Source: Bordetella parapertussis
Lineage (GTDB): Bacteria > Pseudomonadota > Gammaproteobacteria > Burkholderiales > SG8-39
Reading direction: 5' to 3'
Assembly: GCA_945861875.1 (NCBI GenBank)
Contig: CAMAWC010000011.1
Location: 1 to 60,849, forward strand
DNA length: 60,849 bases
Shown here: positions 33,117 to 41,620 of the stretch, piece after piece
How positions within the stretch are numbered: position 1 is the stretch's first letter
How the letters are laid out: every line of letters starts with the position of its first letter
Program-made: the position numbers and the translations under genes
Notes under the pieces: generated by a model
The model's input: the letters and a program-made list of their open reading frames with translations, nothing else
Databases searched by the model: none
Told to the model about the DNA's origin: nothing

Positions 33117-34151
33117 TCAGCGCTTGAGCGGCGATGACTTTTCGACGAAGCTCGAATTGAAGCCGATGCTCGAATTGAAGGTCGCCGGCAACACGCCCTG
33201 CTCCTGCAGTATCTGCGCCGTCTCACGCCACTGCGCGGCGGAAATCGCGCCGATGCCGTTGGACTTGCTGTAGTCGCTGAAAAACGTCGACTTCAAGTCG
33301 GCGTCGATCTGCTTGAACAGCGTCTCTTCCTTGCCCTTGTACTCGGGGTTGGCGCGCACAATGATTTCCACCGCCTCGCGCGGATTCTCGATCACGAACT
33401 TGAACGCCTCGATATAGCCCTTGACGAAGCGCTGCACCAGATCGGGCTTTTCGGCGATCATTTTTTCCGAGGTAAACAAACCCGAGCCGTAGGCTTTGTA
33501 ACCAAAGTCCGAGCCCTGCAGGATGGACAGCGAACCGGGGCCGCCGGTCTTGGCCTCGAGTTCCGGCACCTCGGCGTCAATATAGCCGGGCACCACGTCG
33601 ACGCGGCCGAGAATCAGCATGTTCTCGTAGGGCGGCGCAAGCGTGCTCTGCTTGGTCTCGGCGAGATTCAAGCCGTTCTTGGCAAAAAACGCCTTGAGGA
33701 AAACATAAGTGGAACCGCTGGGGTGAACGCCAAGATTCAGGCCCTTCAGGTCGGCCGGCTTGGTGATCGGAAATTTGGATTTGATCGAAATCACCGCCAG
33801 CGGGCTTTTCTGGTTGACCGCCGCGAGGGCCACCACCGGCAGGCTTTGCGAACGTCCCACCTGCAGGGTCGGCAGGTCGGCGAAGCCAAACTCGGCGTTG
33901 CCGTTGGAAATGAGCTTGAGCGCGTCGACCGAACCGGTGCCTTTGCGCACCGCGGTCACATTAACGCCGTTGTTGGCGAAATAGCCCTTTTCCTTGCCGA
34001 CAAAGAACATGGCGTGGTTGCCGCGCACCAGCCAGTCCAGTTGCACCGAAACATCGTCCGCGGCACGTGCCACCGGGCTCATAAACATCGCCCCGGCGAC
34101 AAGCGCGCCTGCGAAACACGCCATCAGTTGTTTGTTCGCGTTGTCAATCAT
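33117..34151 (-). CDS. ABC transporter substrate-binding protein (NMT1/SsuA-like)
   Basis: A 344-residue periplasmic protein with a signal peptide (ACFAGALVAGAMFMSPVARA) and the NMT1/THI5-like pattern VSVQLDWLVRGNHAMFFVGKEKGYF. The ATG at 34151 is chosen over a GTG at 34160 because AAGGGG lies eight bases before it. It is encoded after the permease and ATPase of the same importer. The family takes up sulfonates, nitrates, pyrimidine precursors or phthalate-like acids; with the nearby bicupin dioxygenase an aromatic acid is plausible, but that is inference. Confidence 0.92.
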   Translation of the reverse strand: MIDNANKQLMACFAGALVAGAMFMSPVARAADDVSVQLDWLVRGNHAMFFVGKEKGYFANNGVNVTAVRKGTGSVDALKLISNGNAEFGFADLPTLQVGRSQSLPVVALAAVNQKSPLAVISIKSKFPITKPADLKGLNLGVHPSGSTYVFLKAFFAKNGLNLAETKQSTLAPPYENMLILGRVDVVPGYIDAEVPELEAKTGGPGSLSILQGSDFGYKAYGSGLFTSEKMIAEKPDLVQRFVKGYIEAFKFVIENPREAVEIIVRANPEYKGKEETLFKQIDADLKSTFFSDYSKSNGIGAISAAQWRETAQILQEQGVLPATFNSSIGFNSSFVEKSSPLKR

Positions 34152-34205
34152 GGTAATCACCCCTTGTTAAACGGTTTCAGTTAAAAGTAAAAAACGTCCC
34201 ATGCA

Positions 34206-35003
34206 TCAATCAGTGCGGGGCACCCAGTCGACATACCGCCATTCGATGAATTCTATGACGTAATAAAACAGCAATCCGAGCACCGACACCTCGATCAGCG
34301 CCGCAAACACCAGCGAGGTCTCCATCTGCGTCGAGGCAAACTGGATCATATAGCCAAGGCCGGCCTGGGCGCCGGCAAATTCACCCACAATGGCGCCGAT
34401 CACCGCGAGGGTGACCGCAACCTTGAGCCCGGCCATCAGGTAGGGCAGCGAGTTGGGAATCTGGATGCGCATGAGTATCTCGTTGCGGCTGGCGCCGACC
34501 GAGCGCAGCAGCGCCACCAGGTTGGGGTCAACCGACTGCAACCCGACCAGCATGTTAATCGCCACCGGGAAAAAAGCGATGACGACGATCAGCGCCACTT
34601 TCGGAAACAAGTCGAAACCGAACCAGAGGATAAACAGCGGTGCGAGGGCGATTTTGGGCACTGTCTGGAACAGCACGACAAGCGGGTAAAGCGCGCGTCC
34701 AAAAGCGGCAAATCGGGCGATCACCAGTGCGACCGCCGCGCCGACAACGGCCGAGAGCACAAAGCCGAACAACACTTCCTTGGCGGTGACCCAGGCGGCG
34801 ATACTCAGCGGCCCCTGGCGCTCGATCAACACCCTGATTATCGAAGTCGGCGCCGGCAGCACAAACTCGGGCAGCTTGAACAGGCGTGCGACGCCCTCCC
34901 ATATCACCAGCATGGCGGCGAACAGCAGGAACGAGGGCAACAAGCGTCCGAGTCCGGCCCTGATGTTCGCGCCTGCACCGGCCTGCTCGGCCAAGGTGTT
35001 CAT
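34206..35003 (-). CDS. ABC transporter permease (SsuC/TauC-like)
   Basis: A 265-residue inner-membrane permease with about six hydrophobic segments and the BPD_transp_1 domain. The EAA loop that contacts the ATPase reads ALLRSVGASRNEILMRIQIPNSLPYLMAGLK. Its ATG overlaps the stop of the ATPase gene as ATGA, and the binding-protein gene follows. Together the three genes form a complete importer of the nitrate/sulfonate/taurine type. Confidence 0.94.
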   Translation of the reverse strand: MNTLAEQAGAGANIRAGLGRLLPSFLLFAAMLVIWEGVARLFKLPEFVLPAPTSIIRVLIERQGPLSIAAWVTAKEVLFGFVLSAVVGAAVALVIARFAAFGRALYPLVVLFQTVPKIALAPLFILWFGFDLFPKVALIVVIAFFPVAINMLVGLQSVDPNLVALLRSVGASRNEILMRIQIPNSLPYLMAGLKVAVTLAVIGAIVGEFAGAQAGLGYMIQFASTQMETSLVFAALIEVSVLGLLFYYVIEFIEWRYVDWVPRTD

Positions 35004-35818
35004 GCCGCCTGTACCTGGCGATGGCCTTGCTTGAGCAGGTGTCGCAGATGCCCGGTCGCCCGGGCAAACTCAGGCGCCGAGTAGCTGTCCTCATTGCGCG
35101 GATAGGGCAGCGCTATGGGCATCACCTCGATGATGCGCGCCGGATTGGTCGCCATGACATAGACCTCGCGCGACATGAAGGCCGCCTCGTCGATGGAGTG
35201 CGTGACAAACACGATTGTTTTGTGGGTTCGTTCCCAGATCTCTAGCAGGAAGTCGCTCATTTCCTCGCGCGTGATGGCGTCGAGCGCGCCAAACGGCTCA
35301 TCCATCATCAGCACTTCGGGATCCAGCGCCAGCGCGCGCGCAATCGACACGCGCTGGCGCATGCCGCCGGACAGTTGTGACGGGCGCTTGTTTGCCGCGT
35401 GCTCAAGTCCGACAAGCCGCAGCATGTCGGTGGCGCGCTGGCGGATTTCTTCATGCGTCTTGCCCACGTGCGCCACCTCCATCAGCATGGCGACGTTATC
35501 GAGCGCGTTCTTCCAGGGCAGCAGCGTCGGCTCCTGGAAGACGATGCCGATGCGCCGCTGGCGCACCGCCTCTATCGGCGTCACCCCCGCCACCGAAACC
35601 CTGCCCAGCGTCGGCGGCAGCAGGCCCGCCAGCACCTTGAGCAGCGTGCTCTTGCCGCAACCGGAAGGGCCGATGAGCGAGACAAAACCGCCCTTGGGCA
35701 CGCTGAGGTCGACGTCGTGCAACACACGGTTGGTGTGTCCGGCCACGGTAAAGTCGACGCACACGCCGCGCGCCTCGATGTGGGCCGGCGCCGCCGGCGA
35801 AATGGCGGTTGTATTCAT
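35000..35818 (-). CDS. ABC transporter ATP-binding protein (SsuB/TauB-like)
   Basis: A 272-residue ATPase with Walker A GPSGCGKST (about residues 52-60), Q loop (VFQEPTLLPWKN), signature LSGGMRQR, Walker B VLMMDEPFGALDA and H loop VTHSIDEA. It energises the importer encoded with the next two genes. The gene is first of the ATPase-permease-receptor set and ends in an ATGA overlap with the permease. Confidence 0.96.
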   Translation of the reverse strand: MNTTAISPAAPAHIEARGVCVDFTVAGHTNRVLHDVDLSVPKGGFVSLIGPSGCGKSTLLKVLAGLLPPTLGRVSVAGVTPIEAVRQRRIGIVFQEPTLLPWKNALDNVAMLMEVAHVGKTHEEIRQRATDMLRLVGLEHAANKRPSQLSGGMRQRVSIARALALDPEVLMMDEPFGALDAITREEMSDFLLEIWERTHKTIVFVTHSIDEAAFMSREVYVMATNPARIIEVMPIALPYPRNEDSYSAPEFARATGHLRHLLKQGHRQVQAA

Positions 35819-35836
35819 TGAAGAGAAGGCCCGGAC

Positions 35837-36433
35837 TCAGCCGGCCGCAACGGCCTTCTGGAAGGCCGGCCGCGCCTGCAGTGCCGCGAACCATGCCGCA
35901 GTCTTGGGGAATGCCGGCAGGCCGAGCGGGAAGGCGAGGCAGCGTTTGACGATGGGACCCAGGGCAACATCGGCGAGCGAGAATTGCGCGCCGGCGACAA
36001 AGGCGTTCTTGGCAAGCTGGGCCTCGAGCACCTTGAGTTCGGCGGCAAGATTCGGTGTCGTATCCGGGGAACGCTCGGCCTCGGGCTTTTTCGCGTCCTT
36101 GAAGCCGCCAAGGTAGGCACCGTTGAGCTCCGATAGCGTCCAGTCCATCCAGCTGTCGATTTTCGCGCGCTGCGCCGCGTCGGCAGGGTACAGCGGCGTG
36201 GGGTTCTTGGCGGCGAGGTAGCGCAGTATGGTGTTGGACTGCCAGATGACATTGCCGCCATCGACGAGGGTGGGCACTTTCTTGATCGGGTTCATCGCGC
36301 TGTACTCGGGCGTGGTGGTGTTTTCCCACTGCTTGCCGTAATCCTTGCGCTCATAGGGCAGGCCGAGTTCCTCAAGCAGGAAAAGCACTTTTTGCACGTT
36401 GCCGGAGGTGGCCCGGCCCAATAGTTGAATCAT
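35837..36433 (-). CDS. Glutathione S-transferase family protein
   Basis: A 198-residue GST. The thioredoxin-like N-terminal domain (MIQLLGRATSGNVQKVLFLLEELGLPYE) has serine as the likely glutathione-activating residue, and VPTLVDGGNVIWQSNTILRYL contains the cis-proline and the SNxI glutathione contact. A helical C-terminal domain follows. The ATG at 36433 is where the family begins, with AGGAGCAAAAC upstream. It is the gene before the ABC ATPase on the same strand, 19 bp away. GSTs can isomerise ring-cleavage products such as maleylpyruvate; a bicupin dioxygenase is encoded upstream, so that role is possible but unproven. Confidence 0.93.
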   Translation of the reverse strand: MIQLLGRATSGNVQKVLFLLEELGLPYERKDYGKQWENTTTPEYSAMNPIKKVPTLVDGGNVIWQSNTILRYLAAKNPTPLYPADAAQRAKIDSWMDWTLSELNGAYLGGFKDAKKPEAERSPDTTPNLAAELKVLEAQLAKNAFVAGAQFSLADVALGPIVKRCLAFPLGLPAFPKTAAWFAALQARPAFQKAVAAG

Positions 36434-36482
36434 GTTTTGCTCCTGATTGAGTTGTGATTGAGTCGTGATTGGGGTGAATTGG

Positions 36483-36899
36483 TTACAGCGGTTTATAGGC
36501 GACACATTCGATTTCGATCTTGGTGCTGATCACCGCCCGCGCCTCGACGGTGGTGCGGGCAATGCGTCCCTCGGGAAAGTATTCCTTGAACACGCCATTG
36601 TAGCGGCCGAAGTCGCGCGCATCCTCAAGGAAGGTGGTGACCTTGACCACATCCGACAATTCGCAACCGGCCTCCTTGAGCACACGCTTCACGGTCTCGA
36701 GGGTGGCGCGGGTTTCCTCTTCTATGCTGCCGGCGACCATGGCGCCGTTCTCGTCCTTGCCGACCTGGCCGGAGAGAAAAACAAAATCACCCGCGCGCAC
36801 CGCCGGGTGAAACGGCAAATTGGGGTTTTTCTTGCCGTAGGTCTCGATTGTTCCCTTGATTGTTCCCTTGATTGTTCCGTTGTTGGTGCCCTTGCTCAT
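36483..36899 (-). CDS. RidA family protein
   Basis: A 138-residue RidA/YjgF-like protein with GDFVFLSGQVGKDENG, the EEETRATLETVKRVLKEAG helix and the C-terminal RTTVEARAVISTKIEIECVAY; the conserved arginine of the imine site is replaced in part, so deaminase activity is uncertain. The ATG at 36899 has AGGAG eight bases upstream. The N-terminus is encoded by four imperfect 12-bp units (36847-36894) that give a GTIK-type repeat absent from normal RidA. Such proteins often accompany ring-cleavage or amino-acid pathways and remove reactive enamines. Confidence 0.92.
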   Translation of the reverse strand: MSKGTNNGTIKGTIKGTIETYGKKNPNLPFHPAVRAGDFVFLSGQVGKDENGAMVAGSIEEETRATLETVKRVLKEAGCELSDVVKVTTFLEDARDFGRYNGVFKEYFPEGRIARTTVEARAVISTKIEIECVAYKPL

Positions 36900-36935
36900 G
36901 CGACTTACTCCTTCGGGTTTCAACAGCCGCGCGGC

Positions 36936-38066
36936 CTAGCCGTGCAGGCGCTCGATGATGCTCAGGCCGCGCTGGCGGTCGAGCAGGTAGATAAGGCCGT
37001 TCGGGTCGACCGTCACGTCATTGGACGAAACCATGTCATAACCGGCGGGCGGATCGGGTTCGTAATAACCGACTTCCTGCGGCGCCAGCGGGTCGGCGAC
37101 ATCCACCAGGCGCAAGCCGTTGGCGAACCAGGCGAACGGGATCACCGTGCCGCTGAAACGCTCGGAGGGCTGGTGGCAACCCATCATTGCCGGCTGCGGC
37201 GCGCCATCCGGATCGAGGCCGGGCTTCTGGAAGGTGGCGATCTGCACCGGCTTGCGCTCGTCGCTGATGTCGTAAATGCGCGCATAGGCCGGCGGCGAAG
37301 GATAGAGCTTGGCCACGTCCTCGTCGGCAACCAGCAGGATGTCGCGCCCTCCCAGCTTGCCCGGCATGCGCAGCGCGGTGTGCGTCGGATGCGGGTTCTC
37401 CGCACCATGATTCACGCCCGACACCAGCGAGGGTCGGCTCATGTCCGAAATATCAAGAATATAAAAGCCGTGATGCCAGTAAGACACGTACAGGCGGTTG
37501 CCGACACGCAGTGGATGGTGGCAGCGCGGCCGCACATAATCGTCCCAGGGATAGTCTTCGCCACCGGCCACATGCTGGCCCGGAATCCACCAGCGCCCCA
37601 CTTCCTCTGGTGCTTCTGGCCTGGCCAGGTCGAGAATCATCATGATATTGCCGACATAGCCCTCGGCGGTGGGCGAGATGTAGGCGTAGCGGCCGTCAAA
37701 GTCGTAGCGGTGCACGCCACCGCCCTCGCCGCTGACGCGCCATTTGTTGATGAGTCTGGGCTTGGACGGCGTGGATACGTCAAAAATACCCAGTCCGCCG
37801 CCGAACTCGGGCGCACCCTCGCGGAATTTTTCGTAATTGACGACCATCAGGCCGTTGGCCGCGCGCACCTTGTGCGAATGCCAGCCCAACGGCAGGTCAA
37901 GCTTGGCGATCAGCTTCGGATTCCTCGGGTCGGCGACGTCGTAAATCGAGGTGCCGTCCGGCGGCCGCATGTGCGAGACGTACAACGTGTTCTTGTCCCA
38001 CCACACCTGCCCGCCGCCGGGGCAGTCGATCTGGCTGACGAGTTTGGTATTCCAGGCCCGCGCCAT
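36936..38066 (-). CDS. LVIVD-repeat beta-propeller protein
   Basis: A 376-residue protein built of repeated blades with the LVIVD pattern: SIYDVADPRNPKLIAKLDLP, LGIFDVSTPSKPRLI, ILDISDMSRPSLVSG, IYDISDERKPVQIATF and LVDVADPLAPQEVGYY. Many histidines and acidic residues (HHPL, YWHHG, HPTHTA) suggest metal binding. No signal peptide is visible. Members of this family are found with ring-cleaving and hydrolytic enzymes but are mostly uncharacterised. It is followed by ridA at 36 bp and preceded by the bicupin gene. Confidence 0.87.
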   Translation of the reverse strand: MARAWNTKLVSQIDCPGGGQVWWDKNTLYVSHMRPPDGTSIYDVADPRNPKLIAKLDLPLGWHSHKVRAANGLMVVNYEKFREGAPEFGGGLGIFDVSTPSKPRLINKWRVSGEGGGVHRYDFDGRYAYISPTAEGYVGNIMMILDLARPEAPEEVGRWWIPGQHVAGGEDYPWDDYVRPRCHHPLRVGNRLYVSYWHHGFYILDISDMSRPSLVSGVNHGAENPHPTHTALRMPGKLGGRDILLVADEDVAKLYPSPPAYARIYDISDERKPVQIATFQKPGLDPDGAPQPAMMGCHQPSERFSGTVIPFAWFANGLRLVDVADPLAPQEVGYYEPDPPAGYDMVSSNDVTVDPNGLIYLLDRQRGLSIIERLHG

Positions 38067-38113
38067 GTCTATCGAGCCCTCATCAATTCGCGGACGCGAA
38101 TTGATGCTGTTCT

Positions 38114-38185
38114 CACCCTCTCCCTCGGGGAGAGGGCCGGGGAGAGGGTGTGAGCGTTCTGATTTTTTTCCATCACGGAACGCTC
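38114..38185. repeat. Two successive hairpins between the bicupin and propeller genes
   Basis: CACCCTCTCCC (38114-38124) faces GGGAGAGGGTG (38140-38150) around another GC-rich stretch, and then GAGCGTTC (38152-38159) faces GAACGCTC (38178-38185) around a T-rich loop. The second hairpin overlaps the bicupin stop codon. The T run lies on the plus strand, so a classic terminator for the minus-strand gene is not formed; the hairpins may stabilise or separate the messages. Confidence 0.55.
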
Positions 38186-39332
38186 ACAAGCCCAGCAGCA
38201 GGTTGATGACGTCGCCCGATGCGGTGCGTCCGTAGCGGGTCAGCAAGCCGAAGGTCGCCAGCGCCGGTTCGTCGCTGGCGACAAACAACACCATCGGATC
38301 CTTGCCCTCATTGACGTATTCGGTCCAGTTACCGCCCGGGATGGCGAGGGTGTCGAACAATTCGAGGTCAAAACGCCTGCCTTCGATCAGCGCATGGCCG
38401 CGACCTTCGATCGGCGACACCAGCAGGCTGGACGACTGCTTGATCGGCAGGGTCTTTTCGCCCGGCCTCAGCATTTGCATGAAAAAGGTCATGGTCTTGA
38501 ACACCGGCCCGCCGCTGAGCGGGTCGACGTATTCGAGCAGCAGGCCCTCGTGGAGGTTCTCCGCGTAATCGCGGTTCTTTTCCAGCATTTCGCGCATCGG
38601 CTCATAGCGGTAGGCATACATCGGCGAGGATCCGCCGACGCCACGCGCATGGCTGACAAAACGCGCCTTGAAGCCGCCGGTACCGTATATGCGCGAAGAA
38701 TAGTCGGTGGGAAAGCGCGCAGTCTGCCTTTTCTTGGCGACGCCGCCCTCCTTGTAGTCATGATCGAAGGCAAGCGCGTTGAGGCTCTCGACCAGCGGGT
38801 AGTCGAGCACCGACAGGTTGATGGCCGGCGTGTCGCCGACATTGCCGTGGTTGTGCCAGGTGTCGCGCGGCGTCAATACCAGGTCGCCGGGACCAAAAGT
38901 GATGTCCTCGCCCTCCACGCCGGTGAAATTCTGCTTGCCGATAAGCCCGAAGCGCACGGCGCTGGCGGTATGGCGGTGCGGCGGCATGATTTCGTTGGGG
39001 TCGTTCTGCCGGTAGGCGGTATAAAGCGTGCTCACCGTGGCGCGGCGCGGCGACAGGCCCGGATTGATCAGCACCAGCGAACGCCGGTCGGTATCCTCGG
39101 CGGTAACGAGTTCAGCCGAACGCTGCAGCAGCGACTCGATGTCGTCCTTGTAGCTCCAGCGAAAGGGCACCGGCTTGGGCCCGTTCATAAGCTGGCGCAC
39201 TTCGTCGTGCTCTACATCGGCTTTTTTCGCCCAGAACGGGAACAGGTTCTTGGCGTTGATGTCGGCATACATTTCACGCAAGGCGGTGTCTTTTGCAACG
39301 CCGGACAATTTGATATCACTCTGGTTTCCCAT
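38184..39332 (-). CDS. Bicupin ring-cleaving dioxygenase, gentisate 1,2-dioxygenase-like
   Basis: A 382-residue bicupin, the size of gentisate and 1-hydroxy-2-naphthoate dioxygenases. The N-terminal cupin shows the iron-site segments MPPHRHTASAVRF and TPRDTWHNHGN, and the region before it (WKKADV…VPFRWSYKD) matches gentisate dioxygenases. These Fe(II) enzymes open the aromatic ring between carboxyl and hydroxyl carbons. The ATG at 39332 is preferred to a GTG at 39338 because AAGGAG lies five bases before it. It is the first gene of a minus-strand run with propeller, RidA, GST and ABC importer genes. The exact aromatic substrate is unknown. Confidence 0.88.
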   Translation of the reverse strand: MGNQSDIKLSGVAKDTALREMYADINAKNLFPFWAKKADVEHDEVRQLMNGPKPVPFRWSYKDDIESLLQRSAELVTAEDTDRRSLVLINPGLSPRRATVSTLYTAYRQNDPNEIMPPHRHTASAVRFGLIGKQNFTGVEGEDITFGPGDLVLTPRDTWHNHGNVGDTPAINLSVLDYPLVESLNALAFDHDYKEGGVAKKRQTARFPTDYSSRIYGTGGFKARFVSHARGVGGSSPMYAYRYEPMREMLEKNRDYAENLHEGLLLEYVDPLSGGPVFKTMTFFMQMLRPGEKTLPIKQSSSLLVSPIEGRGHALIEGRRFDLELFDTLAIPGGNWTEYVNEGKDPMVLFVASDEPALATFGLLTRYGRTASGDVINLLLGL

Positions 39333-39465
39333 GGGCACTCCTTCACCTGAAACAACGAAACATTGGCGCTAGAGCGTAGCTGAAAAATGCCTTTCGACCA
39401 AGTACGATTTAGCCGCTTGAACGGCTGTCGCCACCCCGGTCCGCTAAAACGATTAGCATGCAAGT

Positions 39466-40398
39466 ATGCATCAAACCACTTTGCCATCGCCCCCGAACTT
39501 GTGCCATCCGCACCGGCGCAGGTGGTTGACCCTGCTGGCGCTGGCCGCATGGCTCGCGGGCGCGTCCGCCCCGCTCCAAGCGCAAATGCGCATATTCGTG
39601 ATTGCCGCGGGGGAACCGGTGTTCGCCGGCGCAACCCTGCCACCCGATGCGCTGCCCGACACCCATATCGGCCGCGGTAATAACGACATCGTGCAGGCCT
39701 GGCTGGCGATGCCGACCCAGCGCCTGTCGCGCGGCGTCCTGGGAGACAAGATCGAGGCCGCCGCCGTGCGGGTGCGCACCCGCGCCGGCGCGGTGCTCGG
39801 CTACACGCTGCCGGAGAATTCGGTATTCGAGGACCTGATCCCGCGCGTGCACGACCTTGACGGCGACGGCCGCGATGAGGTGATCCTGGTGCGCAGCCAA
39901 CGTGAAAAGGGCTCGTCGTTGATGGCACTGGGCATTCGCGAGGGCAAGCTCGTGCCGCTGGCCGAATCACAACCCCTCGATCGCACCGGCCAGTGGATCA
40001 ACCCTGTTGGCGTCGCGGACGTCGATGGCGACGGCCGCCCGGAATTGCTGGTCATCGTATCGCCGCACGACAACGGCCTGCTGATCGAGTACAAGTTTGA
40101 CGGTACCCGTTTCATCGCCGGGGACGGCGTCACCGGTGTGTCCAACCATATCGCCGGTTCGCGCGATCAGGGCATGTCCGCGATTATGGATGCCAACGGC
40201 GACGGCAACCCCGATGTGATTATTCCCTCGTCCGACCGCCTGCACTTGCGGGTGTTCACTTTTGACGCGGACGTGCCGCTGGAATTTACCCGTATCAACC
40301 TGCCGGCGCGGGCGGAGGGCAACTTTGAAATCCTGCCGCCGCACACCCTGGTGGTCCCGCTCGAGGACGGCCGCCGCGTGCGCATTGACTGGCGCTGA
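39466..40398 (+). CDS. Exported FG-GAP/VCBS-repeat protein
   Basis: A 310-residue protein with an N-terminal signal peptide (RRRWLTLLALAAWLAGASAPLQAQ) and three FG-GAP/VCBS-type calcium loops: DLDGDGRDEV, DVDGDGRPEL and DANGDGNPDV. It is predicted to be a small periplasmic or secreted beta-propeller. No catalytic domain is seen. It stands alone, transcribed toward the next Bug gene. Function unknown. Confidence 0.85.
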   Translation: MHQTTLPSPPNLCHPHRRRWLTLLALAAWLAGASAPLQAQMRIFVIAAGEPVFAGATLPPDALPDTHIGRGNNDIVQAWLAMPTQRLSRGVLGDKIEAAAVRVRTRAGAVLGYTLPENSVFEDLIPRVHDLDGDGRDEVILVRSQREKGSSLMALGIREGKLVPLAESQPLDRTGQWINPVGVADVDGDGRPELLVIVSPHDNGLLIEYKFDGTRFIAGDGVTGVSNHIAGSRDQGMSAIMDANGDGNPDVIIPSSDRLHLRVFTFDADVPLEFTRINLPARAEGNFEILPPHTLVVPLEDGRRVRIDWR

Positions 40399-40418
40399 AA
40401 CGCGGCGACTCGGGGCGC

Positions 40419-41405
40419 TTAATCGAGCTTGATCCCGACCGCCTTGACCACCTTGGTATAACGGTCCACTTCGGCGCGGATCATCGCGGCGAACTGTTCC
40501 GGCGTGTTGCTGATCGCATCGGCGCCGTTCTTGTCCATCAAGGATTTGAAATCCGCCGTCGCGGCAATCGCGGTCAGCTCGCGGTTAATGCGCTCGATAA
40601 TGGGCTGCGGCGTGCCGGCCGGGGCGAGTATGCCCAGCCACAGCGCGGCCTCGAACCCGGGATAGCCGGACTCGGCCACCGTCGGCACGTCGGGCAGCGC
40701 CGGCGAGCGGCGCGGCGTGCCCACCGCGAGGGCACGCAGTTTGTTCGCCTTGACGTTTTGCAGCAGCGCCGGCATCGAACCGAACACCGCCTGGACTTCA
40801 TTGGCAAGGATGGCGATATCCGCGGGTGCGTTGCCCTTATAGGGAATATGCACGAGTTTTATCTTCGCCGCGTCATTGAACATTTCCATCGCCAGGTGGG
40901 TGGTGGTGCCGTTGCCGGCCGAGGCGAAATTGAGCTTGCCGGGTTCGCGCTTTGCAAGCGCGACGAGTTCGGCCAGCGTGTTGGCCGGCACCTGCGGATT
41001 GACCACCAAAAGATAGGGTGTCACCGCCACCAGCGATATCGGCGCGAAATGCTTTACCGGATCGTAAGGCAGCTTGGCGTAAGCACCGGCGGCCACCGCA
41101 TGGGTACTGGTGGTGCCGACGGTGAGGGTGTAGCCGTCGGGGGCCGCCTTGGCGGCAAAATCGGCGCCTATGGTCCCGCCCGCACCGCCCTTGTTTTCAA
41201 CAATCACCTGCTGGCCGAGGCGCTCACTCAGCTTCAAGGCCACGATGCGCCCGACGATGTCGGTCGATCCGCCGGGGGGAAACCCGATAATCAGACGAAT
41301 AGGCTTGTTGGGATAATCCGACTGCGCCACCGATAGCGCCGGCGACAGCAGCAGGCCCATCCCCGTGGCAAAAAAAGCCAGAGTGCGCAGCAGGGTCGTC
41401 ATCAT
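40419..41405 (-). CDS. Bug/TctC family tripartite tricarboxylate receptor, no. 2
   Basis: A 328-residue receptor with a signal peptide (TLAFFATGMGLLLSPALSVAQ) and the family core YPNKPIRLIIGFPPGGSTDIVGR, VENKGGAGGTIGADFAAKAAPDGYTL and the late GFEAALWLGILAPAGTP. The first of two adjacent ATG codons is used; GGAGA is six bases upstream. It is monocistronic, tail to tail with the FG-GAP gene. No TctA or TctB genes are nearby. Confidence 0.94.
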   Translation of the reverse strand: MMTTLLRTLAFFATGMGLLLSPALSVAQSDYPNKPIRLIIGFPPGGSTDIVGRIVALKLSERLGQQVIVENKGGAGGTIGADFAAKAAPDGYTLTVGTTSTHAVAAGAYAKLPYDPVKHFAPISLVAVTPYLLVVNPQVPANTLAELVALAKREPGKLNFASAGNGTTTHLAMEMFNDAAKIKLVHIPYKGNAPADIAILANEVQAVFGSMPALLQNVKANKLRALAVGTPRRSPALPDVPTVAESGYPGFEAALWLGILAPAGTPQPIIERINRELTAIAATADFKSLMDKNGADAISNTPEQFAAMIRAEVDRYTKVVKAVGIKLD

Positions 41406-41620
41406 GTTTTTCTCCAGAAGTGGCCGGCGCTGCCGACGATAGACAAAAGGCTTGTTGCGGATTTCCAATCCCAACGCGACTAGTTTAACCGGAGTTGGTC
41501 ATGGAAAAGAACCCGCAAACCGCCACGCCGCCCGACAGTCGATACGCGGCATAATGCGCACTCCCCGGATGATAACGAAAGACTGAGAATGTCCGCAGCA
41601 TTCAACAATGGCAGCCAGGC

